A stretch of 64,000 nt of DNA from Littorina saxatilis (lineage: Eukaryota > Mollusca > Gastropoda > Littorinimorpha > Littorinidae). Of this stretch, positions 12,801 through 62,401 are shown one piece after another. The notes beneath the pieces are model-generated. The model worked only from the letters and a program-made list of their open reading frames with translations, was not told where the DNA came from and did no database searches. A program made the position numbers and the translations under genes. Numbering within the stretch: the stretch's first letter is position 1; every line of letters begins with the position of its first letter. The stretch covers positions 16,733,551 through 16,797,550 of the forward strand of contig NC_090251.1 in assembly GCF_037325665.1 (NCBI RefSeq), given 5' to 3'.

Positions 12801-15800
12801 GTCCCTTCGTGTACACTACATTGGGGTGTGCACGTTAAAGATCCCACGATTGACAAAAGGGTCTTTCCTGGCAAAATTGTATAGGCATAGATAAAAATGT
12901 CCACCAAAATACCCGTGTGACTTGGAATAATAGGCCGTGAAAAGTAGGATATGCGCCGAAATGGCTGCGATCTGCTGGCCGATGTGAATGCATGATGTAT
13001 TGTGTAAAAAAATTCCATCTCACACGGCATAAATAAATCCCTGCGCCTTGAATATGTGCGCAATATAAATTGCATAAAAAATAAAAAATAAAAAAATAAA
13101 AATCCCTGCACTTAGAACTGTACCCACGGAATACGCGCGATATAAGCCTCATATTGATTGATTGATTGATTTGTGGGAGTTTCAGCACGTGATCGCAGAA
13201 GAAGAAGAAGAAGAAGAAGAAGAAGAAGAAGAAGAAGAAGAAGAAGAAGAAGAAGAAAGAAGAAGAAGAGTCACCTGCTGTCTTCTGGTCACAGGTTTGT
13301 ATTTCAGCTCTGATGACCTCTTGTACTGAAACAAATCAGATGAAACTGCAAACTTTCAGCAAATTTCCATCCCCCACCCCCTCAAATAGAAAAATATACA
13401 AATCACCTAGCAGTTAAATTCAGCCATTTCTGATGATGAATGTATTACTTATACTTTACTTCTTTGAGCATTGTGACATATGAAGCCAACTAAACTCATA
13501 TTTAGGTGGCTGGCCGAGACTACAAAAAAAATGTATGCGTTCATGCAATTGTGATTTGTTCAAATGTGACATTTTACACAGATCTTGACAGTCTCGTAGA
13601 ACAATGGCCGTCTCAATCTGTGCAAAAAGTCATATTTTTATCAAAAATCCAAATACTGCATAACGGTCTTGAACCTGAGAATTGCCACCACTGAAAAAAT
13701 AACTTCTGAACACAATTTCCCATTCAGAAATACCACTTCACACCTTAAGCCAACATACCATGTGGCTTAAATTAAGGCACCAAGACATGAATAATCCACG
13801 TCTCCTTTTTTTTTCTTGGTAGTTTTTGCCTATTACAAAGGTTATTCAGATAAAATTTCTTTCATGAAACAGAAAACTTTAAAAAATAAAAAACACACCT
13901 TTTATTGCATCCTGTTCTTTGCCCAGTCTAGCGTAACAGAGAGAGCGTCGTACCAGCAGCTTGTGTCTGGTCTCTTTGGGAAACCCCGCGTTCAGCGCTC
14001 GATCGATGTCTGTTAAACATTCCTGTAAAAGAGGGACAACATCAAACGTTATTCAAAATAGACAAATTTCAGAAATAATTCAGGTTTGTATGGGTTTTGA
14101 ACCTTTGCTTTTCCTATGACAAATAACTTCACATGTGCTCCTGTCCATGTTTTTCTGACATACCCCGTGTGAATGATTGGCCCCTCCAATGTTTGTCCGA
14201 GTAAAAAGCAAGGGTATTCCCTCTTTCACACCCCATACAAACCCGACAGTTATTTTCGGAATTTGCTTTATTTTCACATCTTGGTGGTGGGTAATTGTTT
14301 TGTGGTGTGTGTTTTGCATCTGGATCTAATTTGTTGTCCTTGTGGTTTGTAATGCTTGGTTTTGCTTTGTTGTTTATTTAGATCATTAGAAACAAATCAT
14401 GGCCTTAACCATAGAAAAAGTGATCTTTCCTATAAAACAGTTATTTTCAATCACATGATCAACAGTCGACTATAATAACATAGCTAGGGACTCCAGGCAG
14501 GATTTGCATGTCTATGCTCTCACGCACAATCATCATAGTTCTTCTGGTTCCTAAGGAGTATCTAAAACTCTAGCAAACTAATGTTGTTTACTGATCCACT
14601 TGGTTCTTATTCACTTGGTATTTAATAGACCTTTTCCAAATATAACTCTGTCAAGATTTTTTTTAAATGAGGAAGATCTTACAATAAAAAGTGTCATGAA
14701 AATCAGCAATCGCAGCAAAGAACTGACTCTGATGTGTATCTAATGCATTTTCAGTTCAACATGTTGCCCTTTTTTTCAAAAATATACACATCGAAGAGAT
14801 CAAGATTCGTTGCAGTAATGTGATACAATGTAGCTGGTTCGCAGTGATTGCTCAACGTGTTTTGCCTGAGGTTACATGTTTTTGCTTGAGGTCATATGAG
14901 TTTGGGACACCAGTGCTCAGTGAGCACTGCAGGCCATCTCCAGTGAATAGTGGCTCAGATGTGCAGATTTTCTAAAGAAAAACACATCATATTGAGCAGA
15001 CACTGCATAACATACAAATTGGCATCAGTTATTTGCTGGGATTGCAGGTTTTAACATGTCCACCACATGTTGTCATCTGCCCCACAGTCTGGAGTGCAAC
15101 TCGTCCACAACACATGGTAATTCTGACAGAGTTATTTCAGAACATCATCTCATCACAAAATGAAAGAACAGCCCAAACCTCATAGTTGTGAAGACGGAAA
15201 AGTACAGCTGATCGGTTGCCATATGCCAGAGCAAGGTCGGAGCCTTTCTGACATTTCTCTGAGTCACTCTCACAGTGTGAAAACTGCACACTCTGAAACA
15301 AATCACAACCTATGGGATTGATGTGACATTTGCAAGCATTTTAAGATACACAAACTGAATATACAAATTACGGAAATAACTCTGTCAAGTTTGTATGGGT
15401 TGTGGAAGAGTTGCTTCCCTTGCTTTTTCAAAAGAAATGCTAAGCTACAAGGCAAGCTACACATGACATTGCCTCACTGCTTCTATGGAAACACGGCCAA
15501 GGAAAAGCAAATCTTCCACAACCAATAAAAACTTGACAGAGCTATTTACAAACTCCATCTATTGGACTTGGAGTAGTCAAATGAGCCTCAACATTCATGT
15601 TTCAATTACAGTGTTTTAATATATATATAAGTCATGCACATTGCAGGAATGCCAATTGTGGGAACACTAATTACGAGTAGCAGTGGCTGAATTAGTCTCC
15701 AACAGTAAAAGTCAAATCTATAAGGAACCAGTCTTCTCGCATCTAAAATAACAAGGAGCACTGAACGAACAAGAAACTGCCCCCCTCACACTTTATAGTT

Positions 15801-16493
15801 GCAGTGGAACCCCCCTTTAGTCTTAAGTCAGGACTCCCAATTTAAGACTCCCTCGCTTTAACTTTAAGACCATAGCTGTTTTTACAGACTTTTTGTTCAT
15901 AACTTCGGTAAATGTATCCTCCTTATTAAGACTCCCTCCTGTTTAAGGACCTGATTTTCTCAGATTTTGGAGGTCTTAAAAGGGGGGTTCCACTGTACTA
16001 TGGTAATGATCCTCACTCGTGTGTAAGAAAGCAATGCTTCCTCATCCTGTTTTGCAACAAACAATTTGTTTCCCTCTTGCTTGTGATGTACCGCTCTTTC
16101 TGGATCCTTACGCCTCGCCCTCCGACACAATGATGTGAAGTATTCGCTCACCCATCCAATGTCTCTGCAAAATATCAATAATGAACGGCAAATTTAAAAA
16201 CATCTTCTACTGATGGATTTGGTTGCGTTGAACTTAAGTATATAAAAAACACTTAATTAAAATGCTAAATAACTAGAAGAGACATCTGCATTAAATTTGC
16301 AGTGCAGATACAAGGTCAAACAGTTAAAAATCGTGTGCAGTTCGGGGTATAGTTTCATAAGACAATAAGAACTAGAAAGTAATTTGTTTTCCTTCTTGCT
16401 TTATATGTCCACATATTTTAAAACAAACACACACACACACACACACACACACAATTCTGTGTAGGTCTATGAGTGTGTATGTATGCATGTTTA

Positions 16494-16560
<67 letters not shown>

Positions 16561-17179
16561 TTTTAGGGCTCCCCAAACTGTGCGTTCTTGTATGTCCTAT
16601 GACACACTAAACCTGAAGAGAGTGGGTACCGGAACGCACTTCATATCTTTCATTAATACTTGCGCATATTGTGCATACCATCAGTTCTGGTTTCAGAAAA
16701 TGTTCTGCCAGATGTACTAACGCAAATTTACAGAGTTTATCCTACCAATATGATTATAATATTTTTGTCAAGGGCTCCGAGATCTTCCAAAAGTCAGCAT
16801 ATTACATTGACATTCATGAGCGATCCAGAAGTCATACATGTTGGTGAAGAATATGCCTTTTGAAAGCATGAATATGAACCTTCTGGTCTTTGGACCCTCA
16901 TGCATTGGATTATTCATTAAAACGAAAATGGAGAAATCCAAACCCACAACTAACTGATTTCTTACTAACTGGAGAGGAACATCACAGACTCTGAGTCTGA
17001 ATCATCCCTTGAATATTTGCATAGACTCACGACAAAAGCTTCAGGTCAAAAATAAACTTGACACGTTCAGCATCGGTTTGCGAAGTTTTGAAGTCGTCCA
17101 AGGTGCCACAGTCTTTGTTAGTCTTCAGTAAAGCATCCAGTTCTGCTTGCCAGTTCCCGGGCACACTTGTTTGCGCCAT
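1271..17179 (-). CDS. SMYD4: SMYD4 (SET and MYND domain protein), complete, 17 exons
   Basis: Exons 5' to 3': 17179-17031, 16164-16017, 15292-15179, 14022-13899, 13325-13275, 10465-10417, 9949-9799, 9047-8920, 8143-8038, 7558-7498, 6991-6840, 6655-6288, 5768-5695, 4989-4868, 4520-4352, 2051-1938, 1539-1271 (TAG). Every junction has AG/GT (one GC donor) and the phases join into 782 codons, close to human SMYD4 (about 804). Order: TPR-like N-terminus (EGNKLFVAKQDEEALLSYTR, then YGNRSAVLFRLHNYE), MYND finger at residues about 292-332, SET core with NHSC at 524-527 and GEIFNCYG at 551-558, post-SET YFFDCQCQAC, an extra CPKC...CPSC zinc pair, C-terminal TPRs. The family is a putative protein-lysine methyltransferase, linked in vertebrates to heart development and chromatin; substrate unknown here. 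Start chosen at MAQTSVPG, the ATG in the first exon that matches the family N-terminus. Boundaries were read by eye without transcript support. Confidence 0.93.
1706..1801. repeat. Partial copy of the GGAAATAACT MITE family
   Basis: Contains CGGAAATAACTGTCGGGTTT, then CCAATCATTAGCGAGGGGTG and GAAACATGTGGACAGGGAGC, as in the 2187-4077 element. It ends abruptly. Confidence 0.55.
2209..3112. mobile_element. TA-flanked pogo/mariner-like MITE, CAGTCGAAC ends
   Basis: TA-CAGTCGAAC at 2207-2217 and GTTCGACTG-TA at 3104-3114, with an imperfect extended inverted repeat (CCACCTAAAACGAAC against CTCGCTTAAGACGAA). It carries an inverted copy of the 485-955 segment at about 2530-2985. It is itself inserted in the MITE at 2187-4077. 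The superfamily is inferred from the TA target and CAG ends. Confidence 0.65.
3181..3975. repeat. 45-bp minisatellite, about 17-18 copies
   Basis: The unit begins GTGAAATTATAGGCCAGTCA and ends GTGTCTGCAACAC, with minor variants. Because 45 is a multiple of three, long spurious reading frames of a 15-residue peptide (SATREIIGQSLARGV) run through it. The unit corresponds to the centre of the surrounding MITE. It lies in SMYD4 intron 16. Confidence 0.92.
5054..5273. mobile_element. piggyBac-type MITE
   Basis: TTAA target copies (5050-5053, 5274-5277) enclose perfect 13-bp inverted ends CCCCTTCACTGCC / GGCAGTGAAGGGG. TTAA targets with C-rich ends are characteristic of piggyBac. At 220 bp it is non-coding. 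It lies in SMYD4 intron 13. Confidence 0.75.
5429..5615. repeat. Fragment of the GGATGTCG family
   Basis: CAAGGATGTCGTAAGGCATC ... CAAATGTCCGATTCACATAG ... GGACAGCGTGATATTCGTTA matches 59508-59670. Confidence 0.6.
5695..6655 (-). CDS. SMYD4: SMYD4 exons 12-13: catalytic SET core
   Basis: Exon 12 (6655-6288) ends ASLMNHSCDPTIIS and exon 13 (5768-5695) continues SFQKDVLIVKSVKDVPCGGE then IFNCYG. NHSC and the closing tyrosine-glycine are the SAM-binding and catalytic signatures of SET domains and both are intact, so the protein may be an active methyltransferase. The AG|C serine codon is split by the intron. Confidence 0.92.
5947..6105. repeat. Foldback MITE relative
   Basis: GTGCAGGACAAAGTTACCAA...TGGGAGCCAGC and GCTCCCAATCAGTTGGTAAC...CTGCAC are inverted, with a short tandem copy CACTGGCTCCCAAGT. 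SMYD4 intron 12. Confidence 0.6.
8038..9047 (-). CDS. SMYD4: SMYD4 exons 8-9: MYND zinc finger
   Basis: Exon 8 (9047-8920) carries the first SET segment (AGDTLIVERPFAGVL) and the CLHC pair. Exon 9 (8143-8038) carries CKQC, YCDEDC and HQVEC. Together C292, C295, C306, C309, C315, C319, H328 and C332 form the C6HC MYND ligand set. The intron between them is about 780 bp and contains a degenerate 17-bp minisatellite. Confidence 0.9.
8413..8849. mobile_element. CAGTGGAACC-type MITE with 17-bp minisatellite
   Basis: Ends TACAGTAGATCCCCCCTTGT and AAAGGGGGGTACCACTGTA are inverted. The middle (8445-8725) is a run of about 15 degenerate TTTTAAGACTCCCTCCC units. A partial relative precedes it at 8204-8330. 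It lies in SMYD4 intron 8. Confidence 0.65.
9060..9297. mobile_element. MITE of the GGAAATAACT family
   Basis: Arms GGAAATAACTCTGTCAGGTT and AGAGTGATTTCCAGAGTTCG are inverted. A single 45-bp core (GGCCAGTCACAAGCAACAGG) is present, showing the unexpanded form. It sits just upstream of SMYD4 exon 8. Confidence 0.65.
10637..10905. repeat. Dispersed CCGGTA-rich repeat
   Basis: Many TACCGGT/ACCGGTA words (TTAACCGGTAATTATCGGTA, CTACCGGTTGA) and imperfectly inverted ends TTGGCGTTA / CTAGCGCCA. Likely a MITE. SMYD4 intron 5. Confidence 0.4.
11281..11530 (+). repeat. Dispersed repeat shared with 56370-56510
   Basis: CCAACCTCCAGCTATGGGTC, ATAGCCGGGCAGGATAGGCT and CTAGGAGAAGGAAAACTCCG resemble CAGCTATGGCCAAACAGCCG and CTAGGAGAAGGACCACTCC at 56396-56470. 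Possibly the 5' leader of a LINE; unproven. It ends in a C tract. Confidence 0.4.
11581..12421 (+). mobile_element. About 0.9-kb dispersed repeat, copy A
   Basis: Runs from ATTTAGTCAAGCTGTGGAAC to CAAAACTTGACCAAATG, with internal TTTTTAATCCAAACATATCA and CACGACCCTCGTCTCGATTC. Ends form a short inverted repeat (TTTAGTCAAG / CTTGACCAAA). Resembles a repeat common in Littorina. In SMYD4 intron 5. Confidence 0.75.
12652..13172 (+). mobile_element. tRNA-derived SINE, copy 1
   Basis: The head has a pol III A box (TGGCCGAGTGGTAACGC) and B box (GGTTGCGAGTTCGACCC, 12694-12710) as in class II (Leu/Ser) tRNAs. A conserved body follows (GTGCACGTTAAAGATCCCAC, GAATAATAGGCCGTGAAAAG), ending in GATT repeats. 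In SMYD4 intron 5. Confidence 0.8.
13197..13270. repeat. (GAA)n microsatellite
   Basis: About 24 AGA units ending 4 nt from the SMYD4 exon 5 donor (13275), so on the pre-mRNA a (CUU)n run follows the donor almost directly. Confidence 0.9.
14070..14280. mobile_element. Degenerate MITE of the GGAAATAACT family
   Basis: GAAATAATTCAGGTTTGTAT at one side and CCATACAAACCCGACAGTTA at the other, inverted. It lies in SMYD4 intron 3. Confidence 0.5.
15366..15570. mobile_element. MITE of the GGAAATAACT family
   Basis: Left arm CGGAAATAACTCTGTCAAGT; right arm AATAAAAACTTGACAGAGCT, inverted. The interior is diverged. It lies in SMYD4 intron 2. Confidence 0.5.
15802..15996. mobile_element. CAGTGGAACC MITE
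   Basis: CAGTGGAACCCCCCTTTAG at one end and AAAGGGGGGTTCCACTG at the other, about 195 bp, with internal TTTAAGACTCCCTC words. The reference copy for the family. Confidence 0.75.
16493..16556. repeat. (GT)n microsatellite
   Basis: About 31 dinucleotides; a (CA)n run precedes at 16425-16453, giving an inverted CA/GT pair. Confidence 0.9.
17031..17179 (-). CDS. SMYD4: SMYD4 exon 1 (start codon)
   Basis: Begins ATGGCGCAAACA (MAQTSVPGNW) and ends in phase 2 at a GTGAGT donor. Joining it to 16164 gives a continuous LKLLS-DIGWVSEYF. The next upstream in-frame ATG would add 13 residues in a poorer context, so 17179 is preferred. No TATA box or other clear promoter signal was seen just upstream. Confidence 0.85.
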
Positions 17180-17219
17180 GATGCTTGGAGGAAAGCTATG
17201 AAATCGAAAGTATACCATT

Positions 17220-17520
17220 TGAGGAATGTACCATATAAGAATTGGCTTGTCTGCTCGAACCGACCCTAATAGATGTGTTCTACATTTCTCTGAAGCTCGA
17301 GGCCGAATATGGTGTAAAGCAGGACTGCCATACAGAATAAGCTGCTCTGGATAGATAATTGATAGGATTTTGTCTCTTCAGTTTTGTTTTAGCCGTATTA
17401 TGTGTGTGTCCATAGACCTATAATATAGGTCCCTGGTGTGTCCTACTAGCTCCTAGTGTGTGTGTGTGTGTGTGTGTGAGAGACTGTCAGTGTGTGTGTG
17501 TGTGTGTGTGTGAGAGACTG

Positions 17521-17565
<45 letters not shown>

Positions 17566-18530
17566 CTGTATGTGTGTGTGTGTGTGTGTGTGAGAGACTG
17601 TCAGTGTGTGTGTGTGTGTTTGTAACTTTCATTAAAATCCTAGCTTAGAGTAAATATCTGATTAGACAAATACCGTATACAGTTTTGTAAATTTTACACT
17701 ATCTTTCCTTTTGTGTGCCGTGTGCATGCATGTGTGCACGCATGTATGCATGTTTAAAGTGGCAATGAGGATATGCTGCTGTGTCCGCAGTTATTTCCAT
17801 CGTGTGTACATCCAGTAACATTTTGTATTACATTTTGTTGTTATGTAACTTCATCAACTCTGTGTCTTGTCTTTCTGTCTGTTTATCTGTCTGTCTGTCT
17901 GTCACTGCCCGACTACCTGGGTCACACACTCTGTTCAAGCGCCTCCACAAAAACTGTGATTCAAACGTGATCGAGTAACTGTGAGAGTATTTTTTGTGTA
18001 CATTTATATTTGTTGCATTTGACTTTTGACAAAGTACAACCACATAAGTGCAATAAAAATAACCTATGGTACACAATTCACACACACACAGACATACACA
18101 CACACGCACACATACACACACTTTAATTTCGATGTGTGATCATTTTATTAAAAATCAAATCAGTACAAAGCGAGTGGATAATCTTGCATTAGTGAAACAT
18201 GCTTGGACTTGAGACTACCTGAATGTCCATAAGTAACGGCTTACCAAGACATTTTGAAAGAAGGATCAAGTTGCTCCTTCTCCATCCTTAATCAGAATCA
18301 CATCAAAAGGGGAACAAAAGCTCTAGAAAGTTTTAAGCGGCCTGATTGTCTTTTAATTTTAAACTCACTAGAATTGACCGTGTTTGAACAACAAAAACTC
18401 TGCTTATGTTCATTTAATGTCCGTTTCCCTTTCGCCATATTGTCCCATTGCTCAAAAATGCCGGTCGCAAAAAAATGAGCAACAACAATTAGAGACATGC
18501 TACCATGCAATGTGTGTGTGCATGTTGAGG
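17220..18530. other. Intergenic, microsatellites only
   Basis: Holds GT runs, a GTCT run (17874-17901) and a CA run (18080-18120). A minus-strand AATAAA at 18150-18145 could serve DEF8 if its 3' UTR is long. No coding sequence seen. Confidence 0.4.
17451..17630. repeat. (GT)n with GAGAGACTGT interruptions
   Basis: Four GT runs separated by GAGAGACTG(T)CA-type spacers, just upstream of SMYD4. Confidence 0.85.
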
Positions 18531-18532
18531 TG

Positions 18533-18660
18533 TGATTAATCCACAGGAGCTTGTATCCAAGCGCCAGATGATCAAAGTATCCTTCTCCTTTATCCTTCCT
18601 GTAGGAGTAGGATACTTTGATCGACAGGCGCTTTGATACAAGCTCCTGTGCATTAATCAC
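18533..18660. repeat. Long hairpin (foldback)
   Basis: Arms GTGATTAATCCACAGGAGCT...GATCAAAGTATCC and GGATACTTTGATCG...AGCTCCTGTGCATTAATCAC are about 50 nt with few mismatches; the loop is about 25 nt. It lies in the SMYD4-DEF8 interval. Confidence 0.8.
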
Positions 18661-19168
18661 CCATCTGCACTTCTCAGTTCTGGCAAGATGACCGAGGTCT
18701 TTCATGTGCCACAGTAGTGACACAGGGTGGGGCATGGATACCATCTGAGTGTGTCCTTGCATAGATTCAAACCTGGGTTTATTGGGTGCTTTGTCATCAC
18801 TTGTTGCCCTGTTTGGTCTTTAAAACAAAAGCCATGATCATACTTCCACCCAGAGATTCTTTCCTTTAAAAGATTTATTTTGTACACAAATCTAAGGTGA
18901 GATCAACAATCTCAGCTTTGCATAAAAGAATGATATGTTTATGTTAATATTTATGTTAAAAGGAGCTCACATGCAACTAAAATAATAGCAGATTGTTCCA
19001 TTAATATTAGTTGACTAAAAGCAAGAAAACTGTCACACACACATGCACACACACACTCACGCACATGATTTATAAATTTAGTCTTTTTCTCCTAGATACA
19101 CTGCTAAAAGGCACATGAAATACTTTAAAATTCAAAAGCACCAGTTCTGTATAAAAACCATATCAAGT

Positions 19169-19210
<42 letters not shown>

Positions 19211-19468
19211 TGTGCAGTTCAAAATACCATTTACCAAAGTACCATACTGCATCAATATACCTCAAATTACTTAAAGTGCAAAATCTTTACCATGCCCTAA
19301 TACCACCCACATATCAAGCTCACACCAGTTCAAACATCAAAGGCATAATAAAACCCGTCAAAGTCTCATCCAACACATCAATAACTCAAAAGTGGAGCGC
19401 TTGCAGGAAATCAAAAGGCTCCTGAGAAAAGCAACTATTTCCCAATTCTTCCAGGCAACCTTGAAGTA

Positions 19469-21355
19469 CAGTGGAACCTCTCTATCAAAACCTTCCGTCA
19501 TAAGACTCCTTCTACTATAAAGCCTCATTTTCTCAGACGTTTTCGTCATTGTGTCACTATATTTGGTTTAAACAAGTTTATTCAGTAAATTTCATTAGAA
19601 TATTGCCGCATACATGAAATAAGGAACATGGAGCACAACAAGGTAGGCTTATGAGCATACTCTTAAAAGCAAATGTCACTATATTTACCTCCATTATAGG
19701 ACAAATCACACTTTCATTGGATAAGACCTCATTTTCTATCGAGACCTTCCCTTATTAGACTCCCTCTATTTTAAGATCTCATTTTCTCAGACAAAGGCAC
19801 AGTGCAGCTCACAGCCTTCGTTTTGCGTTTTTGTTGCAGCTGAGTGCATTTACAGTTCCAAAATCCTCCTATGGTAGTAAAACAAATCTAAAACTACCCA
19901 ACGACGACATCTGTGAAGCTCGACAGTTTCTTGTTCACGCGAGTGCATAAATTAACCTAGTTATTATGTGGTGTTTGGTCGGAGTTCGATTCAACTTGAG
20001 TGATTCCGGCCTCCATTTTGTTTTACACAAACTCATGACGTCTGACATAGTTTGCTTAGTGACGTGTCTTTTTGTGCATGATGTGGTGATCTACCTGATC
20101 TAAATTTAGATCCAAAAATAGGTCAAGACCAGCCGGGTCCGAGTACGAAATTAATTCGTAAAAAAATCGCAGTTCTTGATTCTTTGGGTGCAAGTCAATG
20201 AACTTGGTAGTTCTTTTAACGGATAGCTGCCTGAGGTATGACTTGACAAGTTCAGTACCTTAAAAGCCTGTCATTAATTGGGCGAAGTCGACGACGCAAA
20301 GTATGCTTCGTGAATCTGGCCGCACAGAGCTTAAAGCACTAAGTGTTTGGTAAAAAGACTTTTAGCTCAATTAAGGACCGCCTTTACAGTGTCACTAAAT
20401 TTACCAGCACACGGCCATTCGATAACACCTCATTTTCTATCAAGATAGCACACCGCCATTGGATAACACCTCATTTTCTATCAAGATAGCACACCGCTAT
20501 CAAGATAGCACACGGCCATTGGATAACACCTCATCTTCTATCAAGATAGCACACGGCCATTGGATAACACCTCATTTTCTATCAAGATAGCACACGGCCA
20601 TTGGATAACACCCCATTTTCTATCAAGATAGCACACGTCCATTGGATAACACCCCATTTTCTATCAAGATAGCACATGGCCATTGGATAACACCTCATCT
20701 TCTATCAAGATAGCACACGGCCATTGGATAACACCTCATCTTCTATGAAGATAGCACACGGCCATTGGATAACACCTCATCTTCTATGAAGATAGCACAC
20801 GGCCATTGGATAACACCTCATTTTCTATCAAGATAGCACACGGCCATTGGATAATACCCCATTTTCTATCAAGAGAGCACACGTCCATTGGATAACACCC
20901 CATTTTCTATCAAGATAGCACACGGCCATCGGATAACACCTCATTTTCTATCAAAATAGCACACGGCCATTGGATAACACCTCATTTTCTATCAAGATAG
21001 CACACTGCATTGGATAACACCTCATTTTCTATCAAGATAGCACACGGCCATTGGATAACACCTCATCTTCTATCAAGATAGCACACGGCCATTGGATAAC
21101 ACCTCATTTTCTATCAAGATAGCACACGGCCATTGGATAACACCCCATTTTCTATCAAGATAGCACACGGCCATTGGATAACACCTCATTTTCTATGAAG
21201 ACCTTCCATGATAAGACTCCCTCTACTATAACTAGAAATAATGTTCTCAGACATTCTCTCCACAGTGTCACTAAATTGACCTCCATTAAGACTCCCTCGC
21301 TCTTTTAAGACCTACATTTATCAGACTTTAGGTCTTAAAAGCAGAGGTACCACTG
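19469..21355. mobile_element. CAGTGGAACC MITE enlarged by insertions and a 41-bp minisatellite
   Basis: Ends CAGTGGAACCTCTC and AGAGGTACCACTG are inverted, and family words (AAGACTCCCTCTATTTTAAG, CTCATTTTCTCAGAC) recur along it. It has grown to about 1.9 kb through an insertion near 19570-19675, unrelated sequence at 19810-20390, and the minisatellite. Confidence 0.6.
20405..21195. repeat. 41-bp minisatellite, about 19 copies
   Basis: The unit is GGCCATTGGATAACACCTCA followed by TTTTCTATCAAGATAGCACAC, with CATCTTCT, CCCCATTT and ATGAAG variants shared by neighbouring units (higher-order duplication). Located between SMYD4 and DEF8. Confidence 0.92.
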
Positions 21356-21359
21356 TACT

Positions 21360-22371
21360 TAAAAATTGGTCCGTACATGTGGGATCCGAAAGGTCGGCCT
21401 GACCTTTATCTGGATTCTTGCTAAATCATACAGACCTTCATTTTGTTACGGTGCATCACATACCAGAACACATCAAAAAGCAGGAATTTTTCCCTCCACA
21501 TGCACCCTTGCTGAAAGCAAGAAACTGACATCCAGAGAATTTGTGTCGAACACATGCATTAAAATATCATTTTCACTACAGAACCATACCAAACTATAGA
21601 ACAAAGATAAATAGCAACCACCACATTCATCAACAATTATGCCTTACACTCTTTTACAGATAAAATCTTGAAAGACACCGATTTGCTTGGATAGCTGCAC
21701 AGCAAGGCGTAGGCAAGAGGTCTATACAAAAGATAAAATAATGGTTTTCCCTTTTTATCATTCTTTGTAGCTTCTGCTCTGTTTACCTCAACATCTTACA
21801 TGTTTCATCTTGTTATCACAATACAGATTCATATGAGATTAAACAGTTTCTCTTTCTTATTACGGCTGCTTCATCTTTAAACATCATCTCATTATGTGTT
21901 AATCCTCTGACACTATGAAAGACCACACTTTTTTAGCGTAAAACACGTTCACTACTGAAGGCAACATTCTGAGACAAAATTATCCATGTCATGATCACAC
22001 AACCTTTAAAAAGGGTCAAATTTAACAGAAGGCCACAATGTCAGGTTTCTGGTCTCTCAGTCAAACTTTGAACTACAAGCCATAGTTTGGCTAGACTTTT
22101 CAACTTGTGCAAGTACAGTCCTGATCCACTTTGATATTCAGAACACCAACAACCAGTAAATGCACAAACACACTGCTGAACACACATCTTCAATTTCAAG
22201 GCAAATTGTACATACATTTCCCTGCGAAAACAGAATGCCTCTGCTCAAAAATATCACAGTTGCATTCTTAGCTACATCCTATTCATTCCTTGCACTCTTA
22301 AAAAACAGACTGTTTTGTTGCACTTGCACTCAGCCCTCAAACATTTTCAGAATTTGTTGCTTTCTGGAGGG
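21360..22371. other. DEF8 3' UTR or flank
   Basis: AT-rich, no repeats or frames recognised. Directly after the DEF8 stop, so probably 3' UTR at least in part. Confidence 0.4.
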
Positions 22372-62121
<39,750 letters not shown>

Positions 62122-62240
62122 GTTTCTCAGACTTTCGGAAGTGTTCCCACAAACTCTCATAAAACTTCTGAAGAAATTGGTCAGTTCCAAATCATCTTTA
62201 GGTTGCAAACTAGGGTCACATGAATTTGTTTTGTTTCCAA

Positions 62241-62248
62241 CCGGAAGT
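62241..62248. promoter_or_regulatory. ETS-like site upstream of DEF8
   Basis: CCGGAAGT, the core ETS/GABP motif typical of housekeeping promoters, lies about 120 bp upstream of the chosen DEF8 start. There is no TATA box. Inferred promoter only. Confidence 0.3.
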
Positions 62249-62401
62249 TTGCCGCAGCATGCATTGGTGTACTCAAAAGCCGCCGCTTCGGGAAAGAGTT
62301 CTCAAAAGCATATCCAAAGAAACATTGGTCTGACGCAAACTGAACTCAGAAAAATGAAAAGTACAGATTTAAAGATGTGGGAGTTATTAAAATCGCAGTA
62401 A

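Noticed and set aside
20405-21195. CRISPR-like array
   Set aside because: Direct tandem units without unique spacers, in an animal genome, and built from words of the surrounding MITE.
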